Made by a program: the position numbers and the translations under genes. 64,000 nt of DNA from Thermoprotei archaeon (GTDB lineage Archaea > Thermoproteota > Thermoprotei > QMSL01 > B3-G16). The notes beneath the pieces were generated by a model, which worked only from the letters and a program-made list of their open reading frames with translations, made no database searches and was not told where the DNA came from. Positions 16,405-25,320 of this stretch are shown in pieces (the stretch's first letter is position 1; each line of letters opens with the position of its first letter). The stretch spans positions 31,088 through 95,087 of the forward strand of contig JAGGXX010000018.1 in the NCBI GenBank assembly GCA_021162845.1, read 5' to 3'.

Positions 16405-17307
16405 TTAAGCTAGGACCCGTTTTATGAACCATTCAGGATCGAACGGAAGTAAGTCCTCATAAGCTTGACCTGTACCTATGTAAATTACCGGCTTATTTAG
16501 GACCTTACTGATCGAAAGGGCAGCACCTCCCCGTGCATCGGCATCCGCTTTTGTAAGTATGATGGCATCTACGCCTACTTCTCTATCGAAAACAGTGGCC
16601 TGTTCCACGGCATCATTCCCAGTTAGCGCATCTACGACCAGTATTTTAAGGTCTGGTTTAACTACACGTGCTATCTTCCTTAATTCCTCCATCAGGTTCT
16701 TATTCGTCTGCATGCGTCCTGCAGTATCTATGAGCACTACGCTTATCCCCTTACTTTTAGCATGGATTACAGCATCGTAGGCAACCGCGGCAGGATCTGC
16801 GCCATACCTATGTTTAATGACTTTAACGCCAAGGCGTTTAGCATGTATCTCAAGCTGTTCTTCCGCCCCAGCTCTAAACGTATCACTACAGGCTAGGACA
16901 ACCGAGATTCCATTCTTCAGCAAATGATAAGCCAGCTTAGCTATGGTAGTGGTCTTCCCATGGCCATTTGGACCTAAGAATAAAACCACCAATGGATCAC
17001 CCTTAGCAGCCTTAGCCAGGGATATCAGATCAGGGCGGGGTTTTTTGTCTAACATAGCCATAAGCGCCTTTTTAAGCGAGTCCCTCACGAGAACCTCTAT
17101 CTTCTCCCTGCCTCTTTCTACACGCTTACCGAGGAGGTCGTTCTTTACCTCGTCGATCACTTCTTCCGCTACTGAAAGTGCTACGTCACTTTCTAGGAGC
17201 TTAAACAATAGTTCATTCAATAATGGTTCTAAGTTCTTCTCGTTAAGTTCTACCGTTCGTACTCGCGATATGAACTCTTGAAGGGCTTGTCTTAACTTAC
17301 TGAACAT
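16405..17307 (-). CDS. ftsY: Signal recognition particle receptor FtsY
   Basis: This SRP-family GTPase docks SRP-ribosome complexes at the membrane. The 300 residues comprise an N domain (about 1-90) and a G domain with P-loop GPNGHGKTTT (about 113-122), DTFRAGAEEQL, DTAGR (about 195-199) and TKAD. The long acidic A domain of bacterial FtsY is absent, as is usual in archaea. The gene starts one base after the prefoldin alpha stop, so it closes the S19e-to-ftsY unit. Confidence 0.96.
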   Translation of the reverse strand: MFSKLRQALQEFISRVRTVELNEKNLEPLLNELLFKLLESDVALSVAEEVIDEVKNDLLGKRVERGREKIEVLVRDSLKKALMAMLDKKPRPDLISLAKAAKGDPLVVLFLGPNGHGKTTTIAKLAYHLLKNGISVVLACSDTFRAGAEEQLEIHAKRLGVKVIKHRYGADPAAVAYDAVIHAKSKGISVVLIDTAGRMQTNKNLMEELRKIARVVKPDLKILVVDALTGNDAVEQATVFDREVGVDAIILTKADADARGGAALSISKVLNKPVIYIGTGQAYEDLLPFDPEWFIKRVLA

Positions 17308-17308
17308 T

Positions 17309-17773
17309 TCACCTCGTGCCTCTTCGCTCAGAGAGATATTTACGAAGTATAGGCTCTATCTCGGAGAGCTTACCCGTCACTTGATTTAGCTGATTTACTA
17401 GATCTTTCATCGACTTGTCTATCTCATTCAAACGCGTATTTATGTATTCTATGGCTGTGTCAAAGCTCCTCTCAATAACGTACCCCGCACCTAAGTCTAC
17501 CAATACGCTTTTCGCGTTTTCTAAAGAGCCGTATATATAGACACCGCCCCCTATGGGGATTAATAACTCATGCCCTTCGTTCTTATCCTTTAATGCGTTG
17601 AGCGCCTCCCGGGCATTGGTTAAGTTGGTCCTTAGCATATTTAAGGTATCTAACCTAGCTCGTATTAGCTGTGCGAGCCTCTGTAAGTAATCATATTCGT
17701 AAAGTAAACGTTGTACTTCGGCTTCCGTGAGTTCAATTCCGCTAGAGGGCGCACCCTTACTCATAAGCCCCAC
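17309..17773 (-). CDS. pfdA: Prefoldin subunit alpha
   Basis: Alpha subunit of the hexameric prefoldin jellyfish chaperone, which hands nascent proteins to the thermosome. The 154 residues show two long coiled-coil helices (about 12-55 and 105-150) flanking a beta hairpin with the family motif LLIPIGGGVYIYGSL (about 72-86). The gene overlaps the end of the LX ribosomal protein by 13 bases. The LX-pfdA-ftsY order is conserved in many archaea. Confidence 0.93.
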   Translation of the reverse strand: MGLMSKGAPSSGIELTEAEVQRLLYEYDYLQRLAQLIRARLDTLNMLRTNLTNAREALNALKDKNEGHELLIPIGGGVYIYGSLENAKSVLVDLGAGYVIERSFDTAIEYINTRLNEIDKSMKDLVNQLNQVTGKLSEIEPILRKYLSERRGTR

Positions 17774-17997
17774 GTCGCTATAGCCCTTACGTACCTATTC
17801 TCCAGTTCATCAGGAGAAACTTCTCGCACATTATCGATTTTTATATGGCTACGCTTAAGTTTATGCCTACTACCCAATTCGGAGTACACCTTCTCCAAAG
17901 CATGCTCGACGCGTAAGGCTCTTACTTCCATGCGGAATTTTCTCCAATTACCCGAGATAAGCATCTTACCTTCAATTCGGAAATTCTTAACCTCCAA
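17761..17997 (-). CDS. rplX: Ribosomal protein LX (L18Ae/L20A family)
   Basis: This 78-residue archaeal large-subunit protein corresponds to part of eukaryotic L18A. Characteristic features are the start MEVKNFRIEGKM, the WRKFRMEVRALRVEHALEKV segment, and GSRHKLKRSHIKID. It lies five bases after aIF6 and overlaps pfdA, so translation is probably coupled. Confidence 0.9.
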   Translation of the reverse strand: MEVKNFRIEGKMLISGNWRKFRMEVRALRVEHALEKVYSELGSRHKLKRSHIKIDNVREVSPDELENRYVRAIATWGL

Positions 17998-18002
17998 CCC
18001 CT

Positions 18003-18695
18003 TTACACCCCCGTGAGACCAAAGATCTGCTCTATATGTACCAACTCAGGACCCGTGGTCTCGTCACCAGCTAAAGCCCCTTTATCATTAACGACTAAAC
18101 CTGCCCTTATAAATGGTTTTCCTCTATTAATAGTACCTACATCAGCTACCTGGACTTTAAAGTAATTGCTTAAGCTCTTAATTTCATTAGCCGAAGCTTG
18201 AGGGGGCAACATGAGACCCTTATTGTTCACGGCCGCCGCTGAGCCCACCACGTCTATATCTGCTATTCTACCTATGGAGACCTCCACATCCAAGACATCG
18301 GCCAGCCTCTGAATTACGCGTTTCTCGAAGTTCCTGAAGACTAATGCCGCACGATCATTGACGAGTATTAAATTACCCAAGGCAGTATATTTAGTGGGCA
18401 ATACGTCCACTGCTATCTCCGCTCCCAACGCCTTCTTAAGCATGAGGGCCTCACTCGGCATTATCGTTTTAGGCAACAGGAGCCCCCTAGAATTACCCGC
18501 TACCAGGGCGCCGATTATCCTAGAACCGTCGATACTGCAACGGATCACATGTTCATGATCTATCCCTAGCGTTTGGCTTATCGACTCAACGAACTTAGGG
18601 GGAACGTCCCTCGGCACCAACGCGTACTCATTTGTGGCCACTACGAAAACCCCTATGTTCGACGTACCATAGAGGGACGCCCTTTCGACGGCCAA
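18003..18695 (-). CDS. eif6: Translation initiation factor aIF6
   Basis: This anti-association factor binds the large subunit at L14 and blocks premature joining of the subunits. The 230 residues show the fivefold pseudo-repeat of the family: NIGVFVVATNEYALVP, GNSRGLLLP, NNKGLMLPP and the final NDKGALAGDETTGPEL. The start is a TTG at 18695 with GGGGATG six bases before it. The gene sits between L31e and LX, the common archaeal order. Confidence 0.95.
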   Translation of the reverse strand: MAVERASLYGTSNIGVFVVATNEYALVPRDVPPKFVESISQTLGIDHEHVIRCSIDGSRIIGALVAGNSRGLLLPKTIMPSEALMLKKALGAEIAVDVLPTKYTALGNLILVNDRAALVFRNFEKRVIQRLADVLDVEVSIGRIADIDVVGSAAAVNNKGLMLPPQASANEIKSLSNYFKVQVADVGTINRGKPFIRAGLVVNDKGALAGDETTGPELVHIEQIFGLTGV

Positions 18696-18705
18696 ATAAC
18701 ATCCC

Positions 18706-18975
18706 CTATTCCGCTAGAGAGACCTCTACCCTGCCATCATCGTACTTTTTGGCTTTAACTTTAACGTAACGAGGTGGCTTTTCCCTCCCCCTAGACCATA
18801 TGAACTCGTTCACCTGTGGATCTATGACCACACCCTCGCCCTTCATATGCCTCAGTATGAAAGCCCTTAGCTCTCTCACTGCGCGCGCAGCCCTTTTTAG
18901 CCTACACGTCTCATAGACATCGCTTAGAGGGACTAGGTATACCCTTTCTAGAACCACCTTATCTTCCTTAGACAT
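18706..18975 (-). CDS. rpl31e: Ribosomal protein L31e
   Basis: This 89-residue large-subunit protein is located near the exit tunnel. Family marks are RVYLVPLSDVYETCRLKRAA (about 11-30), AVRELRAFILRHMKGEGVV and VNEFIWSRGREKPPRYVKV. It lies between L39e (12 bases) and aIF6 (10 bases) in a tight ribosomal unit. Confidence 0.96.
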   Translation of the reverse strand: MSKEDKVVLERVYLVPLSDVYETCRLKRAARAVRELRAFILRHMKGEGVVIDPQVNEFIWSRGREKPPRYVKVKAKKYDDGRVEVSLAE

Positions 18976-18986
18976 TAACCATCACC

Positions 18987-19142
18987 TCATACCTTAAGCC
19001 TTGTCCTTCTCCAATGCCTTAGCTTAGGGTGCGTACGGAAGAGACCTTTCGTCTTAGCTATGACCCAGATCGGTGGACGCCTGTTTTGCTTAAGTGCCTT
19101 TGCAAGCCGCAATTTCCTCCCTAATTGCTTATTACGGGCCAT
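18987..19142 (-). CDS. rpl39e: Ribosomal protein L39e
   Basis: This 51-residue basic protein lines the exit tunnel. The translation starts [20 protein letters not shown] and ends with [14 protein letters not shown]. The family's hallmark PPIWVIAKT is present. A GGAG site lies just upstream. The gene lies three bases after PDCD5 and eleven before L31e. Confidence 0.96.
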   Translation of the reverse strand: MARNKQLGRKLRLAKALKQNRRPPIWVIAKTKGLFRTHPKLRHWRRTRLKV

Positions 19143-19145
19143 CTC

Positions 19146-19499
19146 CTAAAGCCTCCTTATGCGAATTTCCCTACGATATTGCCTATCTATCGATGCCAAG
19201 ATCCTCTTAAGCATGCTATCTGTGATAGGGGTCGCTACCCTACCCTCCTGTGCAAGCATTATCAGCTGATTTTCGAGTTGCTCGGCTATTGCGGGTCTTA
19301 TCATCTTTATGTTGGCCAATCGGCTCCTAGCCTGAGGAGTTAATATAGCCCTAAGGATCGCCTCCTTTTTAGCCTCCATTATTTTACGCCTTCTCTCACG
19401 CTCAGCGGCTTCAAGGAGTCGCCTTTGGTATTCGAGCAACTTCCGCCTCCTTATCTCCTCAAGCTCCTCATCATCTAATACCTCGGAGCCCATAAGCAT
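19146..19499 (-). CDS. PDCD5/TFAR19-family DNA-binding protein
   Basis: This 117-residue basic helical protein is homologous to human PDCD5; archaeal members bind DNA and lie next to S19e and L39e. An N-terminal charged helix ([20 protein letters not shown]) precedes a three-helix core with [18 protein letters not shown] (about 52-69) and the C-terminal [19 protein letters not shown] second ATG at 19493 has better spacing to the GGTG site than the first (19499). Confidence 0.92.
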   Translation of the reverse strand: MLMGSEVLDDEELEEIRRRKLLEYQRRLLEAAERERRRKIMEAKKEAILRAILTPQARSRLANIKMIRPAIAEQLENQLIMLAQEGRVATPITDSMLKRILASIDRQYRREIRIRRL

Positions 19500-19505
19500 T
19501 CACCT

Positions 19506-19967
19506 TTACGCATACTTCTTAAGCTCAGGGATATTCTTTATCACGTCCCTAAAAACTCTTGTTGCGATCCTATCTAGAAGGCTTCTACCCTCAGGGGTGA
19601 GTATGCGCCCCTTACCTGGAGCCTTGGCCACGAGGCCAGCGCTCTCTAATTGCTGAAGGGCCTTCCTTATTATAGAGCCTCCTCCCTTATGGAATCTCTC
19701 AGGGAGCATCGTGTTCTTAGTCCTCCCACCATATGCCGTCCGTAACCGCTCTACGCCCACCGGGCCGTAAATATAGAGCTTTCTAAGCAAGGAAGCGCAC
19801 CTAATATACCACCAATCAGGGTCCTCAGGAGGCCTCTCCCGAGCGGGGCCTGCCGTTTTTATGAACAACGCCCAAGGTGGGGGCTTTACCTCAGGTACGT
19901 TCTCCTTCAAATATTTAGCCAAAGCCTCTATGAGCTTTTCAGGCGGGACATCGAACACGGTTACCAA
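19506..19967 (-). CDS. rps19e: Ribosomal protein S19e
   Basis: This 153-residue small-subunit head protein is found in archaea and eukaryotes. Its winged-helix fold carries [23 protein letters not shown] (split here as [14 protein letters not shown] about 50-63 and [11 protein letters not shown]), the [16 protein letters not shown] loop and [15 protein letters not shown]. It begins the S19e-to-ftsY unit, with a 67-base gap to nop10 upstream. Confidence 0.96.
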   Translation of the reverse strand: MVTVFDVPPEKLIEALAKYLKENVPEVKPPPWALFIKTAGPARERPPEDPDWWYIRCASLLRKLYIYGPVGVERLRTAYGGRTKNTMLPERFHKGGGSIIRKALQQLESAGLVAKAPGKGRILTPEGRSLLDRIATRVFRDVIKNIPELKKYA

Positions 19968-20034
19968 AGCTAATCCCTCCGAACACCGACCCTTATAGGA
20001 TCAGAACATTAACTTAAATTTTATTCGGTAAAGC

Positions 20035-20217
20035 TTAAGCTCCTTTTAACTCCTCTAGGAGCGCCTTCTTAAGCATACGCCTATATTTACCGTAGCGGTC
20101 TTCAGGGGAGAACTTGGCTGGATGCGGACAACGAACCGGGGAACCACAATAAGGACATTTATCCTGTCTTAGCGTATATTCCCCGCACTTCACGCATTTC
20201 CTGAGCAGACCTTTCAT
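20035..20217 (-). CDS. nop10: H/ACA ribonucleoprotein subunit Nop10
   Basis: This 60-residue protein clamps Cbf5 and Gar1/L7Ae in H/ACA particles that make pseudouridine in rRNA. The zinc ribbon is KCVKCGEYTLRQDKCPYCG, followed by HPAKFSPEDRYGKYRR. The ATG at 20217 overlaps the aIF2-alpha stop as ATGA; a longer frame upstream (to 20283) only covers aIF2-alpha codons in another phase. Co-translation with aIF2-alpha is the conserved archaeal arrangement. Confidence 0.95.
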   Translation of the reverse strand: MKGLLRKCVKCGEYTLRQDKCPYCGSPVRCPHPAKFSPEDRYGKYRRMLKKALLEELKGA

Positions 20218-21014
20218 TTGCCTTCCCTCTGAAACGTCCCTTTCCCCCCATAATGGGCTATGGTCTCTACGGCAATACTGCATGCCTGTTTAACTAACTT
20301 CTCCCCCTCCTTAGGGTCTCTCGTCACTATCTCTATACGGTACCTAGGAGCACCTATCGTATATACCCGCCACTCTAAATCCTTATGTGAAGAGAGGAAC
20401 TCCTGCGCCTTAAAAAGGGCGTTCTTAATGGCCTCTATTCCGCGGGGCTTGAAGCAAGTAAGAGATAGCGTGTAAGTGATCTTCGTTTTGGGGAGCTCAA
20501 TATGTTCCTTGGCTATATCAGTGAGTACTTTAACCCAATTTTCATCTAAGCCAGCCTCCGCTAACGCATCCTCACCGCGTTCTACGGCCGCTTCGAGACC
20601 GGAGTATATCTCGCCATAGTAGTCCTCTAGCTTCCAGCCAGCCTCCTTATAAGCATCTATCAGCGTCTTGTTCAATCTCGCAGCAGCCAGCTCTAGTAGC
20701 TTCTCTGCCCTTTGAGCTCTCTTCCACTCACGGATCTTGTTCCTCCTCTCGTTATTACCAACTCTCCTTAACGAGACATCTATATGCCCTCTCCGCCTAT
20801 CCACGCGCATTACCTTAAAGACCGCTTTTTGACCTTCCTTGAGAAACTCTCGTATGTCCCTAAACCATGATCGAGTTATCTCGCTTACGGGTACGTAAGC
20901 TTCCTTCCTGCCATATTCATCGAGAACTACATAGGCCCCTTGATCGAAAATCTTCACTACAGTACCTATTACTAATTCCCCTACACGAGGCCATCGCCTA
21001 CGCTTAAGCACCAT
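20214..21014 (-). CDS. eif2a: Translation initiation factor aIF2 alpha subunit
   Basis: Alpha subunit of the trimeric factor that brings initiator tRNA to the ribosome. The 266 residues have an N-terminal S1/OB domain (VGELVIGTVVKIFDQGAYV, about 11-29; YVPVSEI), a helical domain and a C-terminal alpha-beta domain (YTLSLTCFKPRGIEAIKNAL). The GGAGGTGT site is strong. It lies 21 bases after S27e. It belongs to the priL-priS-gins-L44e-S27e-aIF2a-nop10 string. Confidence 0.96.
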   Translation of the reverse strand: MVLKRRRWPRVGELVIGTVVKIFDQGAYVVLDEYGRKEAYVPVSEITRSWFRDIREFLKEGQKAVFKVMRVDRRRGHIDVSLRRVGNNERRNKIREWKRAQRAEKLLELAAARLNKTLIDAYKEAGWKLEDYYGEIYSGLEAAVERGEDALAEAGLDENWVKVLTDIAKEHIELPKTKITYTLSLTCFKPRGIEAIKNALFKAQEFLSSHKDLEWRVYTIGAPRYRIEIVTRDPKEGEKLVKQACSIAVETIAHYGGKGTFQREGK

Positions 21015-21035
21015 GTGAACAAGACACCTCCTGGC

Positions 21036-21233
21036 TTATTCAAGAATCCTGAGGATCTTCGCCTCTATTATAGCTTTACCTCCAGTTGGCCTAGCTAGGA
21101 CTCTACCGCATATATTGCATTGTACTACAGTGGATGCGTGATCGAATATTATCTGCTCATTATTACAGTCGGGACACTGCACTATAATGAATCTGCTCTT
21201 CGGTTGAGGGACGAGTATCTTTCGCTTTTTCAT
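21036..21233 (-). CDS. rps27e: Ribosomal protein S27e
   Basis: This 65-residue zinc-ribbon protein of the small subunit has two cysteine pairs, VQCPDCNNEQ and VQCNICGRVLARPTGGKA. It is separated from L44e by five bases; the pair is usually adjacent in archaea. Confidence 0.96.
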   Translation of the reverse strand: MKKRKILVPQPKSRFIIVQCPDCNNEQIIFDHASTVVQCNICGRVLARPTGGKAIIEAKILRILE

Positions 21234-21238
21234 GGTCT

Positions 21239-21517
21239 CTAACCCACGAGCTCTATCTTCCTTAGGCGTATGCCCTCTTTAAGCCGCGTGTAACTACACT
21301 GCGAACAAGTCAGGCATAGTACTATCTTTTTAGTGGTCTTCGCGAACCGCTTCTGCTCTGGTTTTCGTTTTGAACCATAACCTTTTTGTTTGGCTTCATA
21401 TCGCCTTTGGCCAGCAGATAGAGACCTACGTCTACCCGCCCTATATATGGAGACCTTATGCACCGTATGGGCCTTGCATCTGGGACAGTAAGTCCTAATC
21501 TCCCTAGGCGCCTTCAT
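21239..21517 (-). CDS. rpl44e: Ribosomal protein L44e
   Basis: This 92-residue zinc protein of the large subunit lies near the E site. It shows TYCPRCKAHTVHKVSIY and, near the C terminus, LCLTCSQCSYTRLKEGIRL, which supplies the second cysteine pair. The basic middle (GRRRSLSAGQRRYEAKQKGY) contacts rRNA. The ribosome site GGGGTGG is seven bases upstream. Confidence 0.96.
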   Translation of the reverse strand: MKAPREIRTYCPRCKAHTVHKVSIYRAGRRRSLSAGQRRYEAKQKGYGSKRKPEQKRFAKTTKKIVLCLTCSQCSYTRLKEGIRLRKIELVG

Positions 21518-21536
21518 TCACGGCCACCCCCTAGCA

Positions 21537-22124
21537 TCACTTAAGGTCTATAGTGATTCTAACTGCGATCCCCCTGCTTATAAGAGCTTCGGCATTATCC
21601 TTAGGTAGGTTAGCCACTTCCTCGGCTTCAAAGGGACCATAAATCATACCATCAATACCTACGAATTCTGGACATGGCTTTATAAAGCGAAGTAATACAT
21701 AATTCTCCTTACGAGCACCCTCCCTTACATCGACAGGACGTTGTAAGTCACTTGATTGAGCCAGCGCTAACACTTTAGTTAGAAGTGAGTCGAGTCGACC
21801 TCGCATGCTCCTGTATATTTCAGCTTCCTCAGGCGTGAGGTTACTTTCACTGACGGTGCCACGCACAAGGGTTAAGAATAGCACCTTACATAGCCTGAGG
21901 CGTACTATATACTCAATTAAAGAACGTATAACGCGCATCTCCTCAGTGATCACCGCCTTGACTATTTCATCCGTTGTCTTCTGAGAAGACTCCATGAGAG
22001 TCACTAGGGATTTACGTACATTGTCATAGAAATTATGCGGAAGTGGTTGAGGTAACTCGCTCTCCAATTCTCGTCGCCATATAGCTTCTAACATTGGATA
22101 TATGTCCTGGCTCATGATCCTCAC
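21537..22124 (-). CDS. GINS complex subunit (Gins51/Gins15 type)
   Basis: GINS bridges the MCM helicase with Cdc45/GAN and primase at the replication fork. The 195 residues have an N-terminal alpha-helical A domain (MLEAIWRRELESELPQPL; LIEYIVRLRLCKVLFLTL) followed by a small B domain (PCPEFVGIDGMIYGPFEAEE, about 148-168), the A-B order of the Gins51 class. The frame opens at a GTG overlapping the priS stop; an ATG at 22115 follows a GAGG site. The neighbour priS supports the call. No Gins23 partner is in the window. Confidence 0.85.
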   Translation of the reverse strand: MRIMSQDIYPMLEAIWRRELESELPQPLPHNFYDNVRKSLVTLMESSQKTTDEIVKAVITEEMRVIRSLIEYIVRLRLCKVLFLTLVRGTVSESNLTPEEAEIYRSMRGRLDSLLTKVLALAQSSDLQRPVDVREGARKENYVLLRFIKPCPEFVGIDGMIYGPFEAEEVANLPKDNAEALISRGIAVRITIDLK

Positions 22125-23347
22125 ATCACGTTAACTATCTCAGCTACCCCCCTACAAGCCATGTACAAGCCCACTGAGAAAGGAACTTTGACGCGCTCAT
22201 TTACCTTGAACGAATACTCTCGACTTCCAAGTTTTAAGGTGGGAATCTTCCTTAAAATTTTCAACTTAAGGCTACTAGCGGAATTCAGGATCTCAATGGA
22301 GAATGGATCGAACTCCTCAATATCTGAAATTCCCACGGGAACTACGGGTAAACCCGTCTTACCATGAAGAGAGCCAGGAAGCCTTATGAGCCTTTTAATA
22401 TCTGTGGTTACCCTTTCATCGATATCAACGGCATACGATCTTTTAACGAAATCGAACAAGGCATTCAGGCTTCGCTTAGATAGTTTGTGTAGACAACCCC
22501 AATAGGGAGGGCTCGACTCGAGCCCTCGCAGTATAATCTCACGATTAGTGACGAGAAACGTTATTTCCCGTTTTTTAAAGCCTAGCTCAGTTAGGAGGTC
22601 AGCGTTTGCATCCGCGATGAACTTGTATACACCACGTGCCATACGCCCGCGCCATCCAGTTTCCGACATGTCAGGATCACCATTAAGACTGATAGAAGGC
22701 CTAAAGCCTATGCCCTTGATGTAGTCTACTATTTCCCTTCGCGCATCTGAGTCCAGATGCTGGACTTTCTCGCTCTCTATATGTACATGAAACCCCCTAT
22801 GGCCTGAGAAGTACACCTTAATTTCGTTGAGCCTAAAGCCGAAGTCGGATACCAAGAAATCCTCAACTAGTTTAAGGACCTCCTCTTTCGCCTTCTGTAG
22901 ACATATGTCACATACCCAGGCATCCCTCTCCAATCGCTTACTACCGCACTTGGGGCATGTCTCGGGGGGCATGCCCTTACCCCCCAAGTTACAATCAAGG
23001 CACTTCCAAGAGTCGTGGGCTGTCTTGCAAGGAGTTGGAATATGATCAACATCTATATCGAATACCAAATCAGCACCTAGCCACATTTTTTCATCCATGC
23101 TCCTGGCTTCAGGCCATTTATAATGAGCAGTAGAGTAATAGGCATGCATGGGCACATTCGCCTTAAGGAATTCCAATAGCTCTTGGGAGTTATTAAACGC
23201 CTTATGGCGAACCATGATGTCTGGCGACTTGAAGAATATGAAGCCGAACTCACGTTTAGGCAGGTCACTAGGCACCTCTATTAGCTCATATCTTTCAGAA
23301 TAGAACTCATGAAATATCCTCCTTATGAGGCTTCTTCTCCTTTCCAT
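22121..23347 (-). CDS. priS: DNA primase small (catalytic) subunit
   Basis: This is the archaeo-eukaryotic primase catalytic subunit, which synthesises RNA/DNA primers. The 408 residues contain the metal-binding pair D97/D99 in ADLVFDIDVDHI, the YYSTAHYKWPEA substrate segment (about 70-82), zinc ligands C107, H111, C116 and C119, a further CPKC at 131-134, and the FSGHRGFHVH motif. GGGGGATT lies four bases before the ATG. The gene start overlaps the end of priL by 41 bases in another frame, so the two subunits are encoded and probably made together. Confidence 0.95.
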   Translation of the reverse strand: MERRRSLIRRIFHEFYSERYELIEVPSDLPKREFGFIFFKSPDIMVRHKAFNNSQELLEFLKANVPMHAYYSTAHYKWPEARSMDEKMWLGADLVFDIDVDHIPTPCKTAHDSWKCLDCNLGGKGMPPETCPKCGSKRLERDAWVCDICLQKAKEEVLKLVEDFLVSDFGFRLNEIKVYFSGHRGFHVHIESEKVQHLDSDARREIVDYIKGIGFRPSISLNGDPDMSETGWRGRMARGVYKFIADANADLLTELGFKKREITFLVTNREIILRGLESSPPYWGCLHKLSKRSLNALFDFVKRSYAVDIDERVTTDIKRLIRLPGSLHGKTGLPVVPVGISDIEEFDPFSIEILNSASSLKLKILRKIPTLKLGSREYSFKVNERVKVPFSVGLYMACRGVAEIVNVM

Positions 23348-24377
23348 ATGTAATCCCCCTTTTGATCTTCAAATAATAATACATTAGGGGATGACGGACC
23401 CTATTACACAAGGCATCTTTCAGTTCTTCTGGACATAGACCAGCGCTACGCATGTTCTCACAGGAAGGAGGTGAATACTTAATCTTTGAGCCGCGTAACC
23501 CTGCTAGATGCTCTACTTGATAACGGGTGATCTCCTCCCTGAAGTCAGGCATCCTTCTAAAGAGATCCACTACTTCATCTACGCTCATGCCTACATTAAG
23601 CAGAAAGGTCGCAAGTGCAAATCTAGCGGTATGCGATAAGTTCTTCCCGGCTGTTGCATCTTCAACTAACTTAGCTATGCACGGCGGATATCCCTGAGGA
23701 GAATATGATGACATCCTTTCCGAGGGAAAGGTCTCGGTTAATCCTGATGAGCGTACTGCACGCAATATCTCAAGTGAGGCTTCCTCTAGGGCCTTAGGAA
23801 CCGCATCGAGTTTGGCGTTCTCGATTTTATCCATTATATTCCTTCGAACCCTTTCCTCTATGAGCCTGGCTAATTCGTGCTTTTGGAGGAGTACATAGCC
23901 CTCAAGCATGATCCTATTCACTAGCTTCCAATGAGGCTCACGAGGAAAACTCACTGAGAGATAATCGGTAAAGTGTATGGCTAGGGTATACGTCCTTTTA
24001 CCGATTGTTAGACGTACCCTACGTATATCCCAACCAAAGGTTCCTCGTGCAATACTGACGACCTTCTCTTCCGGCTCCCAACGCAGGAATCTGCCAGCTC
24101 TCCTAGCCTCGTATACTGCGAAGCGACGTGTAAGTATAGGATTCCCTATGTAGGCAAGTATGGCTATAGCGAGCGGATAGGAGAGCAAGGACAGATCTAA
24201 GTCCGTCACGTTATCTAGATTATCAGGGTATCTGGATCCCCTCTTGCACGAGCACAGTATACGAGCTTTAGCCAACTCAAGCGCTGGTTTAAGATAATCA
24301 CTGTCGATATCGGCTAGGCTCAGACCCTTAAGCTTCAAGTATGCATGCATTTCCTTAACGAAAGGGGTATTTGACAA
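23307..24377 (-). CDS. priL: DNA primase large subunit
   Basis: This accessory primase subunit holds the catalytic subunit and carries a C-terminal 4Fe-4S domain. The N-terminal half is mixed alpha/beta (DYLKPALELAKARI; YPLAIAILAYIGNPILTRRFAVYEA). The C-terminal half, after PPCIAKLVEDATAGKNLSHT, contains the remaining cluster cysteines in PPSCENMRSAGLCPEE and DALCNRVRHPLMYYY. The assigned start is TTG 24377 with GGAGG three bases before it; an in-frame ATG at 24350 is a possible alternative. A TATA-like tract lies about 45 bases upstream. Confidence 0.92.
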   Translation of the reverse strand: MSNTPFVKEMHAYLKLKGLSLADIDSDYLKPALELAKARILCSCKRGSRYPDNLDNVTDLDLSLLSYPLAIAILAYIGNPILTRRFAVYEARRAGRFLRWEPEEKVVSIARGTFGWDIRRVRLTIGKRTYTLAIHFTDYLSVSFPREPHWKLVNRIMLEGYVLLQKHELARLIEERVRRNIMDKIENAKLDAVPKALEEASLEILRAVRSSGLTETFPSERMSSYSPQGYPPCIAKLVEDATAGKNLSHTARFALATFLLNVGMSVDEVVDLFRRMPDFREEITRYQVEHLAGLRGSKIKYSPPSCENMRSAGLCPEELKDALCNRVRHPLMYYYLKIKRGITYGKEKKPHKEDIS

Positions 24378-24480
24378 GATCCTCCTGCGTAAGCATGATA
24401 CCCCTAGTGATTATCGGAAGGGACTTTATTTGTTAATAGCGTTTAACCTGAAAGGACGAGCATACTGTATATGAAATCCC

Positions 24481-25233
24481 TTAGCTCTCTATCCTGGGTG
24501 CCAAGAAGAACGTGAGACGCCCACCACCCGGTAGATCGAAGGTCAGCGCGAGCGGCTTGTTCGTAGCGAACTCAATGGTCAGTATATCGGATATTGCACT
24601 GGCTTTCATCATATCACTTAAGTAGTCTAAGCTATATGAGGCACTAGATGGTTCCTTGACTTCCAGCTCTATCAGGCTTCCGGATTCCGGAGTGAAGTCT
24701 ACTTCGACATTGCCGCGATCACTAGAGGCTTTTACGCTTAGCTTATCCTCGGACCCTTCTAGTCTCACGTAATCGCTTACTATTTCGGCATCCTTGAGGG
24801 CCTCCTTCATGGTGTCGCTTAACACTTTGGCCCGTACTGTAAAGGGTACCTTAGGCAGTGGCAATTCCTCGCCCCCGAGATCCAAAAGGCCTAAGCTGAA
24901 AGTACGGATGGCTCTGCCAAGGAATCTGATCTTTATGCGTCTATCGCTCTCACCGAGTTCTAACTCTAATCTATCCTTACTCTTTCCTCGTCGCATTATT
25001 TTCTTAAAATCATCGAAGTTCACTCCAAGGCGAGTTTCCTCAGTACACTCGAATTCCTCAAAGGCCTCAGGAGGGAGGAAGAAATCTATCATCGCTATCC
25101 TTGAGGGATCGAGAGCCCGAAGTTTTACACCTTCAGGAGAGACTATGAAACACGCCTCATCTATTAGCGTCGAGAATGTATCGACTAAGTACCTCCACTG
25201 ACGGGCATCACTAAAGACCATCTTTAAGGACAT
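24481..25233 (-). CDS. pcn: PCNA sliding clamp
   Basis: This trimeric ring tethers DNA polymerase, FEN1 and ligase to DNA. The 250 residues form two pseudo-repeats: LVDTFSTLIDEACFIVSPEG (about 15-34) with ALDPSRIAMIDF, and a second domain with SVKASSDRGNVEVDFTPESG, ending in LTFFLAPRIES. An A-rich box (GCGAAAAAAGCC, about 25252-25263) lies about 25 bases upstream, so the mRNA is probably leaderless. Only one PCNA is seen here, whereas many Crenarchaeota have three. Confidence 0.96.
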   Translation of the reverse strand: MSLKMVFSDARQWRYLVDTFSTLIDEACFIVSPEGVKLRALDPSRIAMIDFFLPPEAFEEFECTEETRLGVNFDDFKKIMRRGKSKDRLELELGESDRRIKIRFLGRAIRTFSLGLLDLGGEELPLPKVPFTVRAKVLSDTMKEALKDAEIVSDYVRLEGSEDKLSVKASSDRGNVEVDFTPESGSLIELEVKEPSSASYSLDYLSDMMKASAISDILTIEFATNKPLALTFDLPGGGRLTFFLAPRIES

Positions 25234-25320
25234 ATAGTTCAGCTCCGATTAGGCTTTTTTCGCTCGCCTGATTAAAAAGATATCGCATAGGAAGCCCGAG
25301 GCAAGCTGAATGTTCCTGAC

